A DNA stretch of 45,196 nt from Magnetococcales bacterium (lineage in GTDB: Bacteria > Pseudomonadota > Magnetococcia > Magnetococcales > DC0425bin3), in NCBI GenBank assembly GCA_015228935.1, contig JADGCO010000028.1, positions 1-45,196 on the forward strand, in the 5' to 3' direction. The notes under the pieces were generated by a model, which was given only the letters and a program-made list of their open reading frames with translations, ran no database searches and was not told where the DNA came from. The stretch's first letter is position 1. Each line of letters begins with the position of its first letter. Of the stretch, positions 33,080 to 43,658 are shown piece after piece. A program made the position numbers and the translations under genes.

Positions 33080-33775
33080 ATGTCGCACACCATGATCACT
33101 TTCGATACGCATACCTACGTCAAACGACTGCGGGAGGCCGGTGTCCCGGAAGTCCAGGCCGAGATTCAGGCCGAAGCCCTGTTGACCCTCCTGGAAGACC
33201 GTTTGGCAACCAAACAGGATGTTGCATCGCTTCACCTGAATATTGAGTCCATGCGTGCCGAATTAAAACGCGACCTGGAAGCGATGCGTGGAGACTTGAA
33301 ACGCGATCTGAAGGAAGCGGATGGCAAGATCGAGTCCCTGCGTGCCGATTTGAAACGCGATCTGAAAGAAGCAGATGGCAAAATCGAGTCTCTGCGCGCC
33401 GATTTGACGCGGAATATGGAAATCATGCATGGAGACTTGAAACGCGATCTGAAGGAAGCAGATGGCAAAATCGAGTCCCTGCGTGCCGATTTGGCACGGA
33501 ATATGGAAATCATGCGTGGAGACTTGAAACGCGACATGAAAGAAATGGATGACAAACTTGAAGCCATTCGCGCCGAATTGAAACGCGGTCTGAAGGAAAT
33601 GGATGGCAAAATCGAGTCCCTGCGTAACGATCTGAAACGCGACCTGGAGACCATGCAGGCCAGCCTGCAACGCGACATGGCCAGAATGCAGGCCGAAAAT
33701 CAACGCTGGATGGTCGGCGTTGCTGGTGCCATTGTCATGGCCATCTTCGCCCTGCTCCGTGTCACCGGGGCCTGA
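33080..33775 (+). CDS. Coiled-coil protein, CCDC90/DUF1640-like, with C-terminal membrane anchor
   Basis: A 231-residue protein. The start FDTHTYVKRLREAGVPEVQA followed by EDRLATKQDVASL is typical of DUF1640/CCDC90-like proteins. Residues 55-200 are coiled coil with 18-residue units like KRDLKEADGKIESLRADL and 29-residue units that add ARNMEIMRGD. A single membrane helix near the C-terminus (WMVGVAGAIVMAIFALLRV) anchors it. Mitochondrial relatives regulate the calcium uniporter; the bacterial role is unknown. The ATG at 33080 follows TGGAGG; the upstream in-frame start at 33068 would overlap that site. Confidence 0.8.
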   Translation: MSHTMITFDTHTYVKRLREAGVPEVQAEIQAEALLTLLEDRLATKQDVASLHLNIESMRAELKRDLEAMRGDLKRDLKEADGKIESLRADLKRDLKEADGKIESLRADLTRNMEIMHGDLKRDLKEADGKIESLRADLARNMEIMRGDLKRDMKEMDDKLEAIRAELKRGLKEMDGKIESLRNDLKRDLETMQASLQRDMARMQAENQRWMVGVAGAIVMAIFALLRVTGA

Positions 33776-35435
<1,660 letters not shown>

Positions 35436-35486
35436 TTCTTGCTCAGCATAACCGTCCAATTGCAGACGATAAATCTGGAATGATCA

Positions 35487-35562
35487 TTTTGTTGGGGCTT
35501 CACCCCAAACCCCACCAGGAGGAAGGGCAGAGCCGCTTCCTCCTGGACATCCATCCCAATTT
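35487..35562 (+). repeat. Double-hairpin repeat, copy 1
   Basis: The first stem is TTGGGGC..CACCCCAA, then ACCCCACC. The second stem pairs CCAGGAGGAAG with CTTCCTCCTGG around GGCAGAGCCG. An ACATCCATCCCAATTTT tail follows. It is about 76 bp and shares its architecture with copy 2, 140 bp further on. Confidence 0.9.
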
Positions 35563-35628
35563 TTTATTCGTTTTTTCTTTGTATCTATTCAGAACCCTTG
35601 CAAAAAAAGGATTTGATACAAAAGACTT

Positions 35629-35704
35629 TGTTGGGGCTCCGCCCCAAACCCCGCCAGGGGGAAGGGCACAGCCCTTCCCCCTGGACCCCCATCCCAGTTT
35701 TGCA
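35629..35704 (+). repeat. Double-hairpin repeat, copy 2
   Basis: The first stem is TTGGGGCTCCGCCCCAA. The second stem pairs CCAGGGGGAAGGGC with GCCCTTCCCCCTGG. The tail is ACCCCCATCCCAGTTTT. Differences from copy 1 in the second stem occur on both arms and keep the pairing. It lies between the purA stop and the convergent prfC stop and may also help transcription end. Confidence 0.9.
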
Positions 35705-35745
35705 AACGTTTTGAATGGGGAGGCTGAATAGTTACTTTTCTTTTT

Positions 35746-37344
35746 TTATTTTTCTTGTGATTGTTCTTTGGTTTTCAGAAACCGCACTTTTGGCCACTCA
35801 CGACCGGCATTGTCCAAATGCCAGGCATTGCGGGCCAGGAACACCGGTGCGCCATCATGGTCTTCCGCCATGCTGGAGAGGTTGGCATCCTTGAAGGATT
35901 GCAGCATGGCATGATCGTCGCACTCCACCCAGCGGGCCGTGTGGAGTGAGGTTCCCTCGAAATGGACCTGGATGTTGTATTCGGTACGGATCCGGTCGGC
36001 CAGCACCTCGAATTGCAGGCTGCCCAGGACACCGATGATCCATTCCGACCCCAGATTGGTCTTGAAAACCCGGGCTGCCCCCTCCTCGCCGATCTGACAC
36101 AGGGTCCGCCCCAGATGCTTGGCGCGCATGGGATCATCGGCCCGCACTTTCTGCAACAATTCCGGGGCAAAGCTGGGAATACCCGTAAAATGCAACTCCT
36201 CTCCCTCGGTCAGGGTATCCCCGATGCGCAGATTGCCGTGATTGGGAATGCCAATGATATCCCCCCCCCAGGCATCCTCCACCAGACCACGATCCTGGGC
36301 CAGGAAGAGCAAAGGGTTGTGGATGGTCAGCACCTTCCCTGACCGGACATGCCGCAACTTGCCACCCCGCCGAAAATGCCCGGAACAGATGCGCAGAAAG
36401 GCAATCCGGTCGCGATGTTTGGGATCCATGTTGGCCTGGATTTTAAAGACAAATCCGGTCACTTTTTCCTCGCCCGGATCCACCAGACGTTCCCGGGCCG
36501 GTTGGGGGCGCGGCGGCGGGGCCAGACGCACCACGCTTTCCAGGAGTTCCCGAATGCCGAAATTATACAGGGCGCTGCCAAAAAATACCGGCGTCAGGTG
36601 CCCGTCGCGATAGGAGTTCAGGGAAAATTCCGGACACAAACCGCGCACCATCTCCACGTTGTCCCGCAACCCCTGGGCCGCTTCCGGCGGCAGGAGTTCA
36701 TCCAGGCGTTGATCGGTCAATCCCTGACAGGCAATGGCTTCCGGAACATGATCGTTGCGGCCTCGTTCCATGAAGAGCAACTGGTCATTCACCAGGTCAT
36801 AACAGCCCAGGAATTCGCGTCCCATGCCGATGGGCCAGGTGGCCGGGACCACTTCCAGGGCCAGGTCCTGTTCCACCTCGTCCATCAGGGTGAACGGATC
36901 CCGACCTTCCCGGTCCATCTTGTTGATGAAGGTCATGATGGGCACATTGCGCAAGCGGCACACTTCGAACAATTTGCGGGTTTGTTCTTCGATCCCTTTG
37001 GCCGCATCGATGACCATGATGGCGGAATCGACCGCCGTCAGGGTGCGATAGGTATCCTCGCTGAAATCCTCATGCCCTGGTGTGTCCAGAAGGTTGAAGA
37101 TGCACCCGCCGAATTCAAAGGTCATGACCGAGGCCGAGACGGAGATGCCCCGCTCCCGTTCCACCTTCATCCAGTCGGAGCGCGCCGAGCGGCGTTGCTG
37201 TCCCCGCGCCCGCACCTCTCCGGACAACTGAATGGCCCCCCCGAACAGCAACAATTTTTCAGTCAGGGTGGTTTTTCCGGCATCAGGGTGGGAAATAATG
37301 GCAAAAGTCCGCCGTCGGACAATTTCTTCTGGATCGTGTGTCAT
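35746..37344 (-). CDS. prfC: Peptide chain release factor 3
   Basis: A 532-residue translational GTPase that recycles RF1/RF2 from the ribosome. The G1 motif is ISHPDAGKTTLTEKLL (17-32). Switch II is LLDTPGHEDFSEDT and G4 is TFINKMDREG. The signature SARSDWMKVERERGISVSAS of RF3 is present, followed by the C-terminal domains (GGDIIGIPNHGNLRIGDTL). The ATG at 37344 is preceded by AGGGTGCC. The length fits the family (about 530). The upstream gap to 37630 holds no gene. Confidence 0.97.
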   Translation of the reverse strand: MTHDPEEIVRRRTFAIISHPDAGKTTLTEKLLLFGGAIQLSGEVRARGQQRRSARSDWMKVERERGISVSASVMTFEFGGCIFNLLDTPGHEDFSEDTYRTLTAVDSAIMVIDAAKGIEEQTRKLFEVCRLRNVPIMTFINKMDREGRDPFTLMDEVEQDLALEVVPATWPIGMGREFLGCYDLVNDQLLFMERGRNDHVPEAIACQGLTDQRLDELLPPEAAQGLRDNVEMVRGLCPEFSLNSYRDGHLTPVFFGSALYNFGIRELLESVVRLAPPPRPQPARERLVDPGEEKVTGFVFKIQANMDPKHRDRIAFLRICSGHFRRGGKLRHVRSGKVLTIHNPLLFLAQDRGLVEDAWGGDIIGIPNHGNLRIGDTLTEGEELHFTGIPSFAPELLQKVRADDPMRAKHLGRTLCQIGEEGAARVFKTNLGSEWIIGVLGSLQFEVLADRIRTEYNIQVHFEGTSLHTARWVECDDHAMLQSFKDANLSSMAEDHDGAPVFLARNAWHLDNAGREWPKVRFLKTKEQSQEK

Positions 37345-37630
37345 GGCACCCTATCAGTATGATAAACCCTATTGAAAATCCAAAATAAAACATCTACAAA
37401 TCTTCGTCCCTCATCTCCCGCAACAATTGAACACTTGGCTTGCTCCATGGAGAATATGTGAATTCACCCATGTGTGCTTTGGCCTGCACCACACTGACCG
37501 TCACCATTTAAATTCTCCAGAAGCAGGCAAGTTCTCCAAAAAAGTATTCACTCCATTAGACCACAAAATCCTTCCAGATGCATCCTTTCGGAAAGATGAT
37601 CGTAACCAACTGAATCAAAATCTGCATGGA

Positions 37631-40045
37631 TCATGGCGATTGGACCTGTTGTCGTTTTTCGTCCAGCATGGTGCGAGCGGCGTCGAGACGGTGCTGAAAC
37701 TGGTCGTCCCGGGCCGTGGCCAGTTCCTGCCAGCGTTGGGCGTAGGCAGATTTATTGTCCAGGGCGCGGGTGTGCAGCACCAGATGGGCCGGATTCCAGG
37801 TATCGTTGTCATTCCAGACTGTTTGGACATCTTCCAGGCGCATTTGGGATTTGAGCCACTTCTGAAAAAGATCGTATCCCCGGGCATGGGGGCGAGCCAT
37901 GGCAAATTCCAGCACGGGGCGGTCCAGGGTGTTGAGAGGGATATCCTGTCCAGCGACATAAGCGAACGGTCGGGTCGTCAAGAGGGCATAGGGAATCCAT
38001 GCCGGCAGGGTGACCAGTTTGTCCGTGAAATAACGCGCCAAGACCGCTTCCCGGGTCACGAGGTCCGGGTGATGGACACGCAAGGGTTCCTGGGAGGCCA
38101 GAATGAGAAAATAGCCGGAACGGACCAGGGCCAATCCGGCGTGTTTGAAACGGGATTCCAGGGTTTTCAAGATGATGCGGATACCCTCTTCGCCCACGCG
38201 ATTGTCCACCCAGGTCATGTAGACCCCATCGTTGGCGAGGCAACGCCGGACGGCATCCAGAAAATCAATCGTATAGAGTTTCGAGGAACTAAAGTAGAGC
38301 GGCGAGGTGACGGTATTGACCACCAGATCATAGGTCCGGGAACACCTTTGCGTGAAATGGATGGCGTCATCGAGGATGTAGCGAATGTTGGTCACCTGGC
38401 TGAGATTTTGATTGTAAGGCTCCATGCGCGGCAACTGTTCCAGGACGGCGGGATTGATCTCGACGGCATCCGTGTGCTGGAACAGGCGGGCCACGGCACC
38501 GGCGCTCTTGCCGGATCCCACGCCCAACACCAGGGCATTCCCGGTCCGTGGGGCATGCACGGCAGCATAGGCCCCGACCAGGGTTTCGGAGGCCAGATCC
38601 AGGGGAATGCTGATGTAGCCATTGATGAGAAAATAGGGTCTTTGATCAAGATGGATGATGGCCAGGAGATCCCGGCCATGGGTATAACTGGCCACCTGTT
38701 GGAGGTCGGCACGGGCCTTGCGGAGCTTTTCGGGATTTCCGTAATGGCGATGCCCGACAAAAAGATGATTTTCCTGCCAAAAATATTCCCAGGTCGCCGT
38801 CAGGGTGGCACTGGCAATCAGGATTCCAGCCAGGAGGTGTACCGGGAAAGCATGCCTGGGCAGTCGGGAGGTGTGTTGAATTCCCCAGGCAATAAGCGAC
38901 AGCAGGGCGATGGCGACCAGTATTTCTCCATAGCGCAGATGGACGTGCAGGAAAAACACCATGCCGAGAAACCCGGCAACATTGGCCAGGGAGGAGATGA
39001 AGAGCCAGTGGCCTGCATCCCGTGCCAGGTGGAGATGTTCTTTCAACAGTGCGGGAAGCAGGGCACCATACCCGGTGGCGATCAGGCCCGTAAGCAGGAT
39101 CAGAATGACACTCTTCCAGAAGAGGCCGCCCGCCTGGCCCATGGCGGCAAACAGGGTGACATATTGCGCATAAAGAGCGCTCAGGTCCGAGAAGGTCAAC
39201 AACAACCAGCCCACGCCGACGATGGTCAGCAGCAGGGCCGTGCCATACCGCCACCGCCACCGTTGCACCCCCCAGGCACCCAGGGTCAACCCCAGAAAAA
39301 TGACGGCCAGAACCAGGGCAAAGCTCTCCCGGAAGGGACCGTAGACAAACTCGGTCAGTTTGACCATGAGCAACTGGAAGATGGCCGAGGCCATGCTCGC
39401 CAGGACCAGACTGGCCAGCACATGGGGAGGAACGGTTGCTGGTGCCCTGACGGGCGGGGGATTGTGTCGTTCCCGGGCAAAAAAGAACCACAACAGGATG
39501 GCCGTGAGAATATTGACCCCTGCCAGGGAGAGCAAAGTGATCCGCAGGCCAAACCGGGTGACCAGAAAAAACTCGACCACAAGGACCGTGACCATGGCCC
39601 CCAGATTGTAGAGGGCATAGGCCCGGGCAAACGGATTGTGTCCTCCCAGACGTTGTTCCAAATAACCCGCCATAAGGGGCAGTGTACAGCCGATCAGGAT
39701 GGCGGGCAGGGACAGGAGGAGGATCAAAAACAGAATCGAGGTTTGGAGCGATCTTCCCAACACCAGGGGTGGGGCATAGAGGGCGGCATGGAGTCCGTCG
39801 CCACCCAAGGCAAAGGCGATACCACACAGGCCAATGGCAAGTTCAATGGCCCACAGCCAGCGCCAGAGACGATAGGCCCACACCGCACCAATACCGATAC
39901 CACACAGGAAGGTGATCAAAATGGCAGCACTGACGACAAACTGGTCCCCGGCCTGGTTACCCAGGACGCGCCCGAACAACACTTCGTAGCCAACCCCGCA
40001 ATAACCGGAGAGGATCGGCAGGATGATCATCCAAATGTGCGACAA
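37631..40045 (-). CDS. Polytopic membrane protein with C-terminal spermidine-synthase-like domain
   Basis: An 804-residue protein. Residues 1-400 contain about a dozen hydrophobic helices (MIILPILSGYCGVGYEVLFG, LIGCTLPLMAGYL and others), typical of fused MFS/spermidine-synthase proteins. A Rossmann domain follows: ALVLGVGSGKSAGAVARLF and AVEINPAVL (SAM-binding region), then TYDLVVNTVTSPLYFSSSKL. True polyamine synthases have Asp residues in the position of NTVTS, so aminopropyl transfer is doubtful and the domain may bind another ligand or be a methyltransferase-like fold. The frame opens with TTG at 40045; an ATG at 40030 is an alternative. A WcbI-like gene lies just upstream in the same direction, so a glycan-related role is possible. 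Confidence 0.78.
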   Translation of the reverse strand: MSHIWMIILPILSGYCGVGYEVLFGRVLGNQAGDQFVVSAAILITFLCGIGIGAVWAYRLWRWLWAIELAIGLCGIAFALGGDGLHAALYAPPLVLGRSLQTSILFLILLLSLPAILIGCTLPLMAGYLEQRLGGHNPFARAYALYNLGAMVTVLVVEFFLVTRFGLRITLLSLAGVNILTAILLWFFFARERHNPPPVRAPATVPPHVLASLVLASMASAIFQLLMVKLTEFVYGPFRESFALVLAVIFLGLTLGAWGVQRWRWRYGTALLLTIVGVGWLLLTFSDLSALYAQYVTLFAAMGQAGGLFWKSVILILLTGLIATGYGALLPALLKEHLHLARDAGHWLFISSLANVAGFLGMVFFLHVHLRYGEILVAIALLSLIAWGIQHTSRLPRHAFPVHLLAGILIASATLTATWEYFWQENHLFVGHRHYGNPEKLRKARADLQQVASYTHGRDLLAIIHLDQRPYFLINGYISIPLDLASETLVGAYAAVHAPRTGNALVLGVGSGKSAGAVARLFQHTDAVEINPAVLEQLPRMEPYNQNLSQVTNIRYILDDAIHFTQRCSRTYDLVVNTVTSPLYFSSSKLYTIDFLDAVRRCLANDGVYMTWVDNRVGEEGIRIILKTLESRFKHAGLALVRSGYFLILASQEPLRVHHPDLVTREAVLARYFTDKLVTLPAWIPYALLTTRPFAYVAGQDIPLNTLDRPVLEFAMARPHARGYDLFQKWLKSQMRLEDVQTVWNDNDTWNPAHLVLHTRALDNKSAYAQRWQELATARDDQFQHRLDAARTMLDEKRQQVQSP

Positions 40046-40078
40046 CTCAGTAGCACCCCACAGGCTGCCCGGAAATTT

Positions 40079-41599
40079 TCAGATTGAATCCTTTATATTA
40101 TTTGCCTGATCATCTTTTCCATAAAATGGCTCATAGGACCAGATCATCCCCTGAACACTTTGGCCAACCGGGTCCCCGGATTGGCCCAGACGTTTGGCCA
40201 GGTTTTCCAGAGGCGGCACGATTTGTCTCTCCGCAACCTCCATGATGCGCTTCAGGCAGGCGTTTACCAACGGAATGCTGCGTTGCAGAAACATCGAGCG
40301 ATTCGGATCATTGACTGCCGAGCATTGCTTCGCCAGAGCCTCACAAAACTTGACACAAGAATCCGCCAGAAATAATTTTTCATCATGAGAACAATAATAA
40401 AAATTGGGACCATTGATAAAACCAATCAACAGCGTCAAGGCCTCATCAAAACGATCTTCCCGATCCAGGAACTTCAACAGCGAAGGCAGCAGGGAATGGA
40501 TCGCGGTATTTTGTTCCATGGCTCGTTGATACAAGGCTCTGGCCTGATCCAATTCCCCCGCACGGAGATGATAATCGCCCAGCACTGTCAACAATTCAGC
40601 TTGCCAGGCAGCGATTGTTTTGGCCATGGGTCCTTTTGGCAGGGCATCCCAGAAGGCCACTTCCCCGTGCAGGGAGTGGATCCGCTCAGACCCTCCCTCG
40701 CCGAGACAGAGGGTTGCATCCGGCATTTCCAAATGCCGACGCAGACCTGCCAGATATCCATAATCCCCATCCCAGGTTTGGTATTTTTCGACATAAACGC
40801 TGTTCATGTAGGGCTTGGGTACATGAAAACCATAACGAGTACCATGATTCACCCATTGCAGCCCGTAATGATCAATCACCTGAGGATGGATCGGAAAAGT
40901 GGGAGTGAAACTGAAATGCCCCTCCCAGTTATGATCGATATTTTTTTCCATGAGACCAACATGATGAAAAAGTCTGGCGGCCACGTAATAAAACAGGGGA
41001 GCGGTCGGATGCGTGGCGTCCAGGAACAATTGTCTGGAACAAAAAAGATCCTCGATCAAGCCGGCCACCGGTATATCCACTTCCTTGTCCAGGGCACGCA
41101 GCTTGTCGAAAAAGAGATCACGGGAACGATCCAGATCCAATAATTTTTTGATATCTGTCGTCATGAAACGGGCCAGGGTTTCCAGGGGAGGCAACTTTTT
41201 TTTGATCAGGTTATGTAAATTCCGATCCCCATGGCCACGTCGATTGTCTTCGCGGCCAAAAGGTCGCGGATAGGGGCGATACATGAAAAAGGGCCACAGC
41301 AGCTCAAGGGAGAGCATGGGAAAACTGACCTTGCGACACCGGGACGGCAGCCGGTCCGCGTAGTCGCAGGTATTTTCCCAAAAGCTTTTTTGTTGAAAAA
41401 AATATGCACAGTTCGACAAGAGTTCCCTGGCTGTGGCTGGTTCATTGCTGAGTATTTCAAATTGGCGATCCGGTTCAGGATCATCCGAAACCCGCAGCAA
41501 CGCGATGGTATACTGCTCGACCAGTTCCAGATCCTTGATGGCCATTGCGTAAAAAGCCAATGATTGGCAATTTCCATGAAAAACAATCGTCGGCTTCAT
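40079..41599 (-). CDS. WcbI-like polysaccharide biosynthesis protein
   Basis: A 506-residue protein. It begins MKPTIVFHGNCQSLAFYAM; the GNCQ motif near the N-terminus is characteristic of WcbI-type putative acetyltransferases from capsule loci. The middle (KYVEKYQTW..-like VYVEKYQTWDGDYGYLAGL) is less clear. Residues 350-420 contain TPR-like helices (LRAGELDQARALYQRAMEQN). A WcbI domain with an appended TPR part fits. An GGAGAAGGC before the ATG at 41599 is a good ribosome-binding site and excludes the longer frame to 41719, which runs through a terminator. It is followed by the membrane protein gene after about 30 bases. Confidence 0.7.
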   Translation of the reverse strand: MKPTIVFHGNCQSLAFYAMAIKDLELVEQYTIALLRVSDDPEPDRQFEILSNEPATARELLSNCAYFFQQKSFWENTCDYADRLPSRCRKVSFPMLSLELLWPFFMYRPYPRPFGREDNRRGHGDRNLHNLIKKKLPPLETLARFMTTDIKKLLDLDRSRDLFFDKLRALDKEVDIPVAGLIEDLFCSRQLFLDATHPTAPLFYYVAARLFHHVGLMEKNIDHNWEGHFSFTPTFPIHPQVIDHYGLQWVNHGTRYGFHVPKPYMNSVYVEKYQTWDGDYGYLAGLRRHLEMPDATLCLGEGGSERIHSLHGEVAFWDALPKGPMAKTIAAWQAELLTVLGDYHLRAGELDQARALYQRAMEQNTAIHSLLPSLLKFLDREDRFDEALTLLIGFINGPNFYYCSHDEKLFLADSCVKFCEALAKQCSAVNDPNRSMFLQRSIPLVNACLKRIMEVAERQIVPPLENLAKRLGQSGDPVGQSVQGMIWSYEPFYGKDDQANNIKDSI

Positions 41600-41679
41600 G
41601 CCTTCTCCAGATACGACAGACAAACTTTCATGACCACGAATTCCGCCCTTTGATTGTGCCACCTGACACACCAAAAGCA

Positions 41680-41709
41680 ATCTCCCCGGAAGCATGCTTC
41701 CGGGGAGAT
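41680..41709 (-). terminator. Perfect palindromic terminator of the pilin operon
   Basis: A perfect 15-bp inverted repeat (ATCTCCCCGGAAGCA and its complement) lies 38 bases after the PilX-like stop. On the minus strand it is followed by TTGCTTTT. It separates the pilin operon from the WcbI-like gene. Confidence 0.85.
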
Positions 41710-41747
41710 GTTCACTCATTCATGCGGGGATCGAGTGACCCTGCATC

Positions 41748-43148
41748 TCAAAATTTTTCTTTCCACGACCCGGGGGTGATGGTGCCACCACCACTGCTGC
41801 TGCCGCCCGTGCAGGTGACGCCCGGGGCGAGCGACGCCACCGCTGTCGTCACGGCAGCATCAAAGGTGATCGCGATTTTGTTCAGTGTGACCTCACCTGC
41901 CGAAATGACCGATCCATGCAACTTCACATTGTTGTCAAATTCGGATTTTGCAGTACTGGAAGATGCATAGATCACAGCGTCGATGTCCGCGCCGTTTTTG
42001 GATTTAAACTCGGTATAATAATAGATACCAAGATTGGCAACAGTTCCTCCCTTGTTGATTTCGACATTGTTCTGTATGTCCGCAGTCTGTACGTATATTT
42101 TAACAACACCGTTTGGCGTGACTTTGATTTTTGAATTCTGATTCGCAGTCAGTGTGGAAATATAATATGTCCCAGGGGCCATATTCAGTGTCGCACCATT
42201 GCCAAGAGTCAGAGTCTTGATTTTGTATGTCCCACCTGACACATTGAAAGTGAGGGCTTGGTTATTGTTGATCGTGACTGTTTTATACTCACCGGTTCCC
42301 CTGGATGTATCACTGCTGACGGTCACGTCACCACTGGCCTCAGTGCTGGCCACAAAGGCGGACAAAGCGGGTATAGCGACAGTACCTGATTCCAACTTGC
42401 CGGCTTTGGTCAAGACATTACAACTGGCGCTGGTGCTGCTGCTTTTGTCGCTATCGCCACTCTTGTCGCTACCGCCACTTTTGCCATCGTCTTTATCCTT
42501 GCTCTCGGCAAAGGCGGGTTTTATCACAAGCGACCCAAACCATTTCTTCCACAAGTGATCCGGGAGTTCACTGGACTTCCCGCTATCCTTATCCCCAGAC
42601 TTGCTATCCCCGGATTTGCTATCGTCCTTGTCCGAGGAAGAAGCGTTACATGCCGTAATGGTATTTCCATTGATCGTTGCATTATTCTTATCCACTGACA
42701 ACAGGCTGTTGCCGATAACGCCATAATCGCAGGACCCACTGCTGGAACTGCCACATGACAAGCCAGGAAATTCGGTGACGCGCCGATTGTTGGTGCCAGC
42801 CGAGGTCACGGTCCACTGACTTGGTCCTGTGGATTTGAAGGTTGCCGAGAATTGTCCCTGACCGGCGATGGTCTGCGTCACCACAACGTCGCTGCCACTC
42901 TGGACTGCCCCTGAGAGCTGGGTCGGATCGCAATTTTTATCCTTCAACTGCTTGAGTATCGACTGGGTACCGGCTTCAGCCAGATTCAATGCCTTGTCAC
43001 CCGATACGTTTTCCGCACTGGCTTTGTTGCCCGACACATACATTTTGGACATGACGACCCCGATGACCCCCAACACCGTCATCAGGACGATGGCCACAAT
43101 GACCAACGACCCCTGCTGCCTGTTTTGTATTTTTTTCTTCGTACCCAT
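41748..43148 (-). CDS. PilX-like pilus assembly protein with polymeric beta region
   Basis: A 466-residue protein. The N-terminus RQQGSLVIVAIVLMTVLGVI followed by ALNLAEAG matches PilX-type minor pilins: prepilin-like helix with Gly at -1, then NLAEAG. The body has low-complexity Ser/Asp/Lys stretches (SDKDDSKSGDSKSGDKDSGK around 170-190 and a second around 220-240) that flank a short WKKWFGSLVIKPAFAES segment. The C-terminal half (YKTVTINNNQALTFNVSGG, ATLNMAPGTYYISTL, NVKLHGSVISAGEVTLN) resembles beta-solenoid surface domains often attached to PilX-like proteins. The ATG at 43148 lies two bases after the PilW-like stop. It is the last gene of the pilin operon. Confidence 0.82.
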   Translation of the reverse strand: MGTKKKIQNRQQGSLVIVAIVLMTVLGVIGVVMSKMYVSGNKASAENVSGDKALNLAEAGTQSILKQLKDKNCDPTQLSGAVQSGSDVVVTQTIAGQGQFSATFKSTGPSQWTVTSAGTNNRRVTEFPGLSCGSSSSGSCDYGVIGNSLLSVDKNNATINGNTITACNASSSDKDDSKSGDSKSGDKDSGKSSELPDHLWKKWFGSLVIKPAFAESKDKDDGKSGGSDKSGDSDKSSSTSASCNVLTKAGKLESGTVAIPALSAFVASTEASGDVTVSSDTSRGTGEYKTVTINNNQALTFNVSGGTYKIKTLTLGNGATLNMAPGTYYISTLTANQNSKIKVTPNGVVKIYVQTADIQNNVEINKGGTVANLGIYYYTEFKSKNGADIDAVIYASSSTAKSEFDNNVKLHGSVISAGEVTLNKIAITFDAAVTTAVASLAPGVTCTGGSSSGGGTITPGSWKEKF

Positions 43149-43150
43149 GA

Positions 43151-43648
43151 CTAGTTCCTCACAAAAACGGAGGTCCGAAAAGGGACATCCACAGTGGATC
43201 CACCCAGCCCGCTCAAGGTTTTTTGTATGGTAAAACTGATTGTGACAAGCTTTAACGTGCTGTTCCAGGTAAAACTGAGAGAGTTTTGTTTGATATTTTC
43301 CGCCAGGGCATTTGAGGTACCGCTGAGAATCATATAGATGGTCGTGGCGGATGCACCGCTTTGATTGAAGTTGACCGTGGCGGATTGATCATTGGTAAAC
43401 TGAATACTGCCGGAGCCGCTTGGCTGGGTCACGGTGGATGCCGTGCCGCCCCGCAGCTCCCGGATCATTCTCTCCATGATCGCCTTGGCCTGGGATGGGA
43501 TGGGGGTCAGGTGCATGCTGGAAAGATAGGCACGATAGGCATCGGCCAACATGCTCCCCCCGGCACTCATGAGGATTCCCAAAAGCGTGATGGTGATGAC
43601 CATCTCGATCAAGGTAAATCCAGTCCTTTTTCCCACACGCCGCATCAT
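43151..43648 (-). CDS. PilW-like minor pilin
   Basis: A 165-residue type IV pilin-like protein. The prepilin site is RTGFTLIEMVITITLLG: Gly10 followed by Phe, with Glu5 of the mature form. The mature protein has a C-terminal beta region with many Ser/Thr (TVTQPSGSGSIQFTNDQ). It should be processed by the prepilin peptidase and inserted at the inner membrane as part of the priming complex for pilus assembly. The ATG at 43648 lies ten bases after the preceding stop; the longer frame to 43777 would read through the neighbour. The PilW label is by size and gene order. Confidence 0.82.
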   Translation of the reverse strand: MMRRVGKRTGFTLIEMVITITLLGILMSAGGSMLADAYRAYLSSMHLTPIPSQAKAIMERMIRELRGGTASTVTQPSGSGSIQFTNDQSATVNFNQSGASATTIYMILSGTSNALAENIKQNSLSFTWNSTLKLVTISFTIQKTLSGLGGSTVDVPFRTSVFVRN

Positions 43649-43658
43649 GACGATCCCA

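Noticed and set aside
37427-40087. 886-codon plus-strand open frame opposite the membrane/spermidine-synthase-like gene
   Set aside because: It mirrors the minus-strand gene, which shows real membrane helices and Rossmann motifs. The plus product is rich in Gly, Gln, Asp and His without any family pattern. Long antisense frames are common opposite GC-rich genes.
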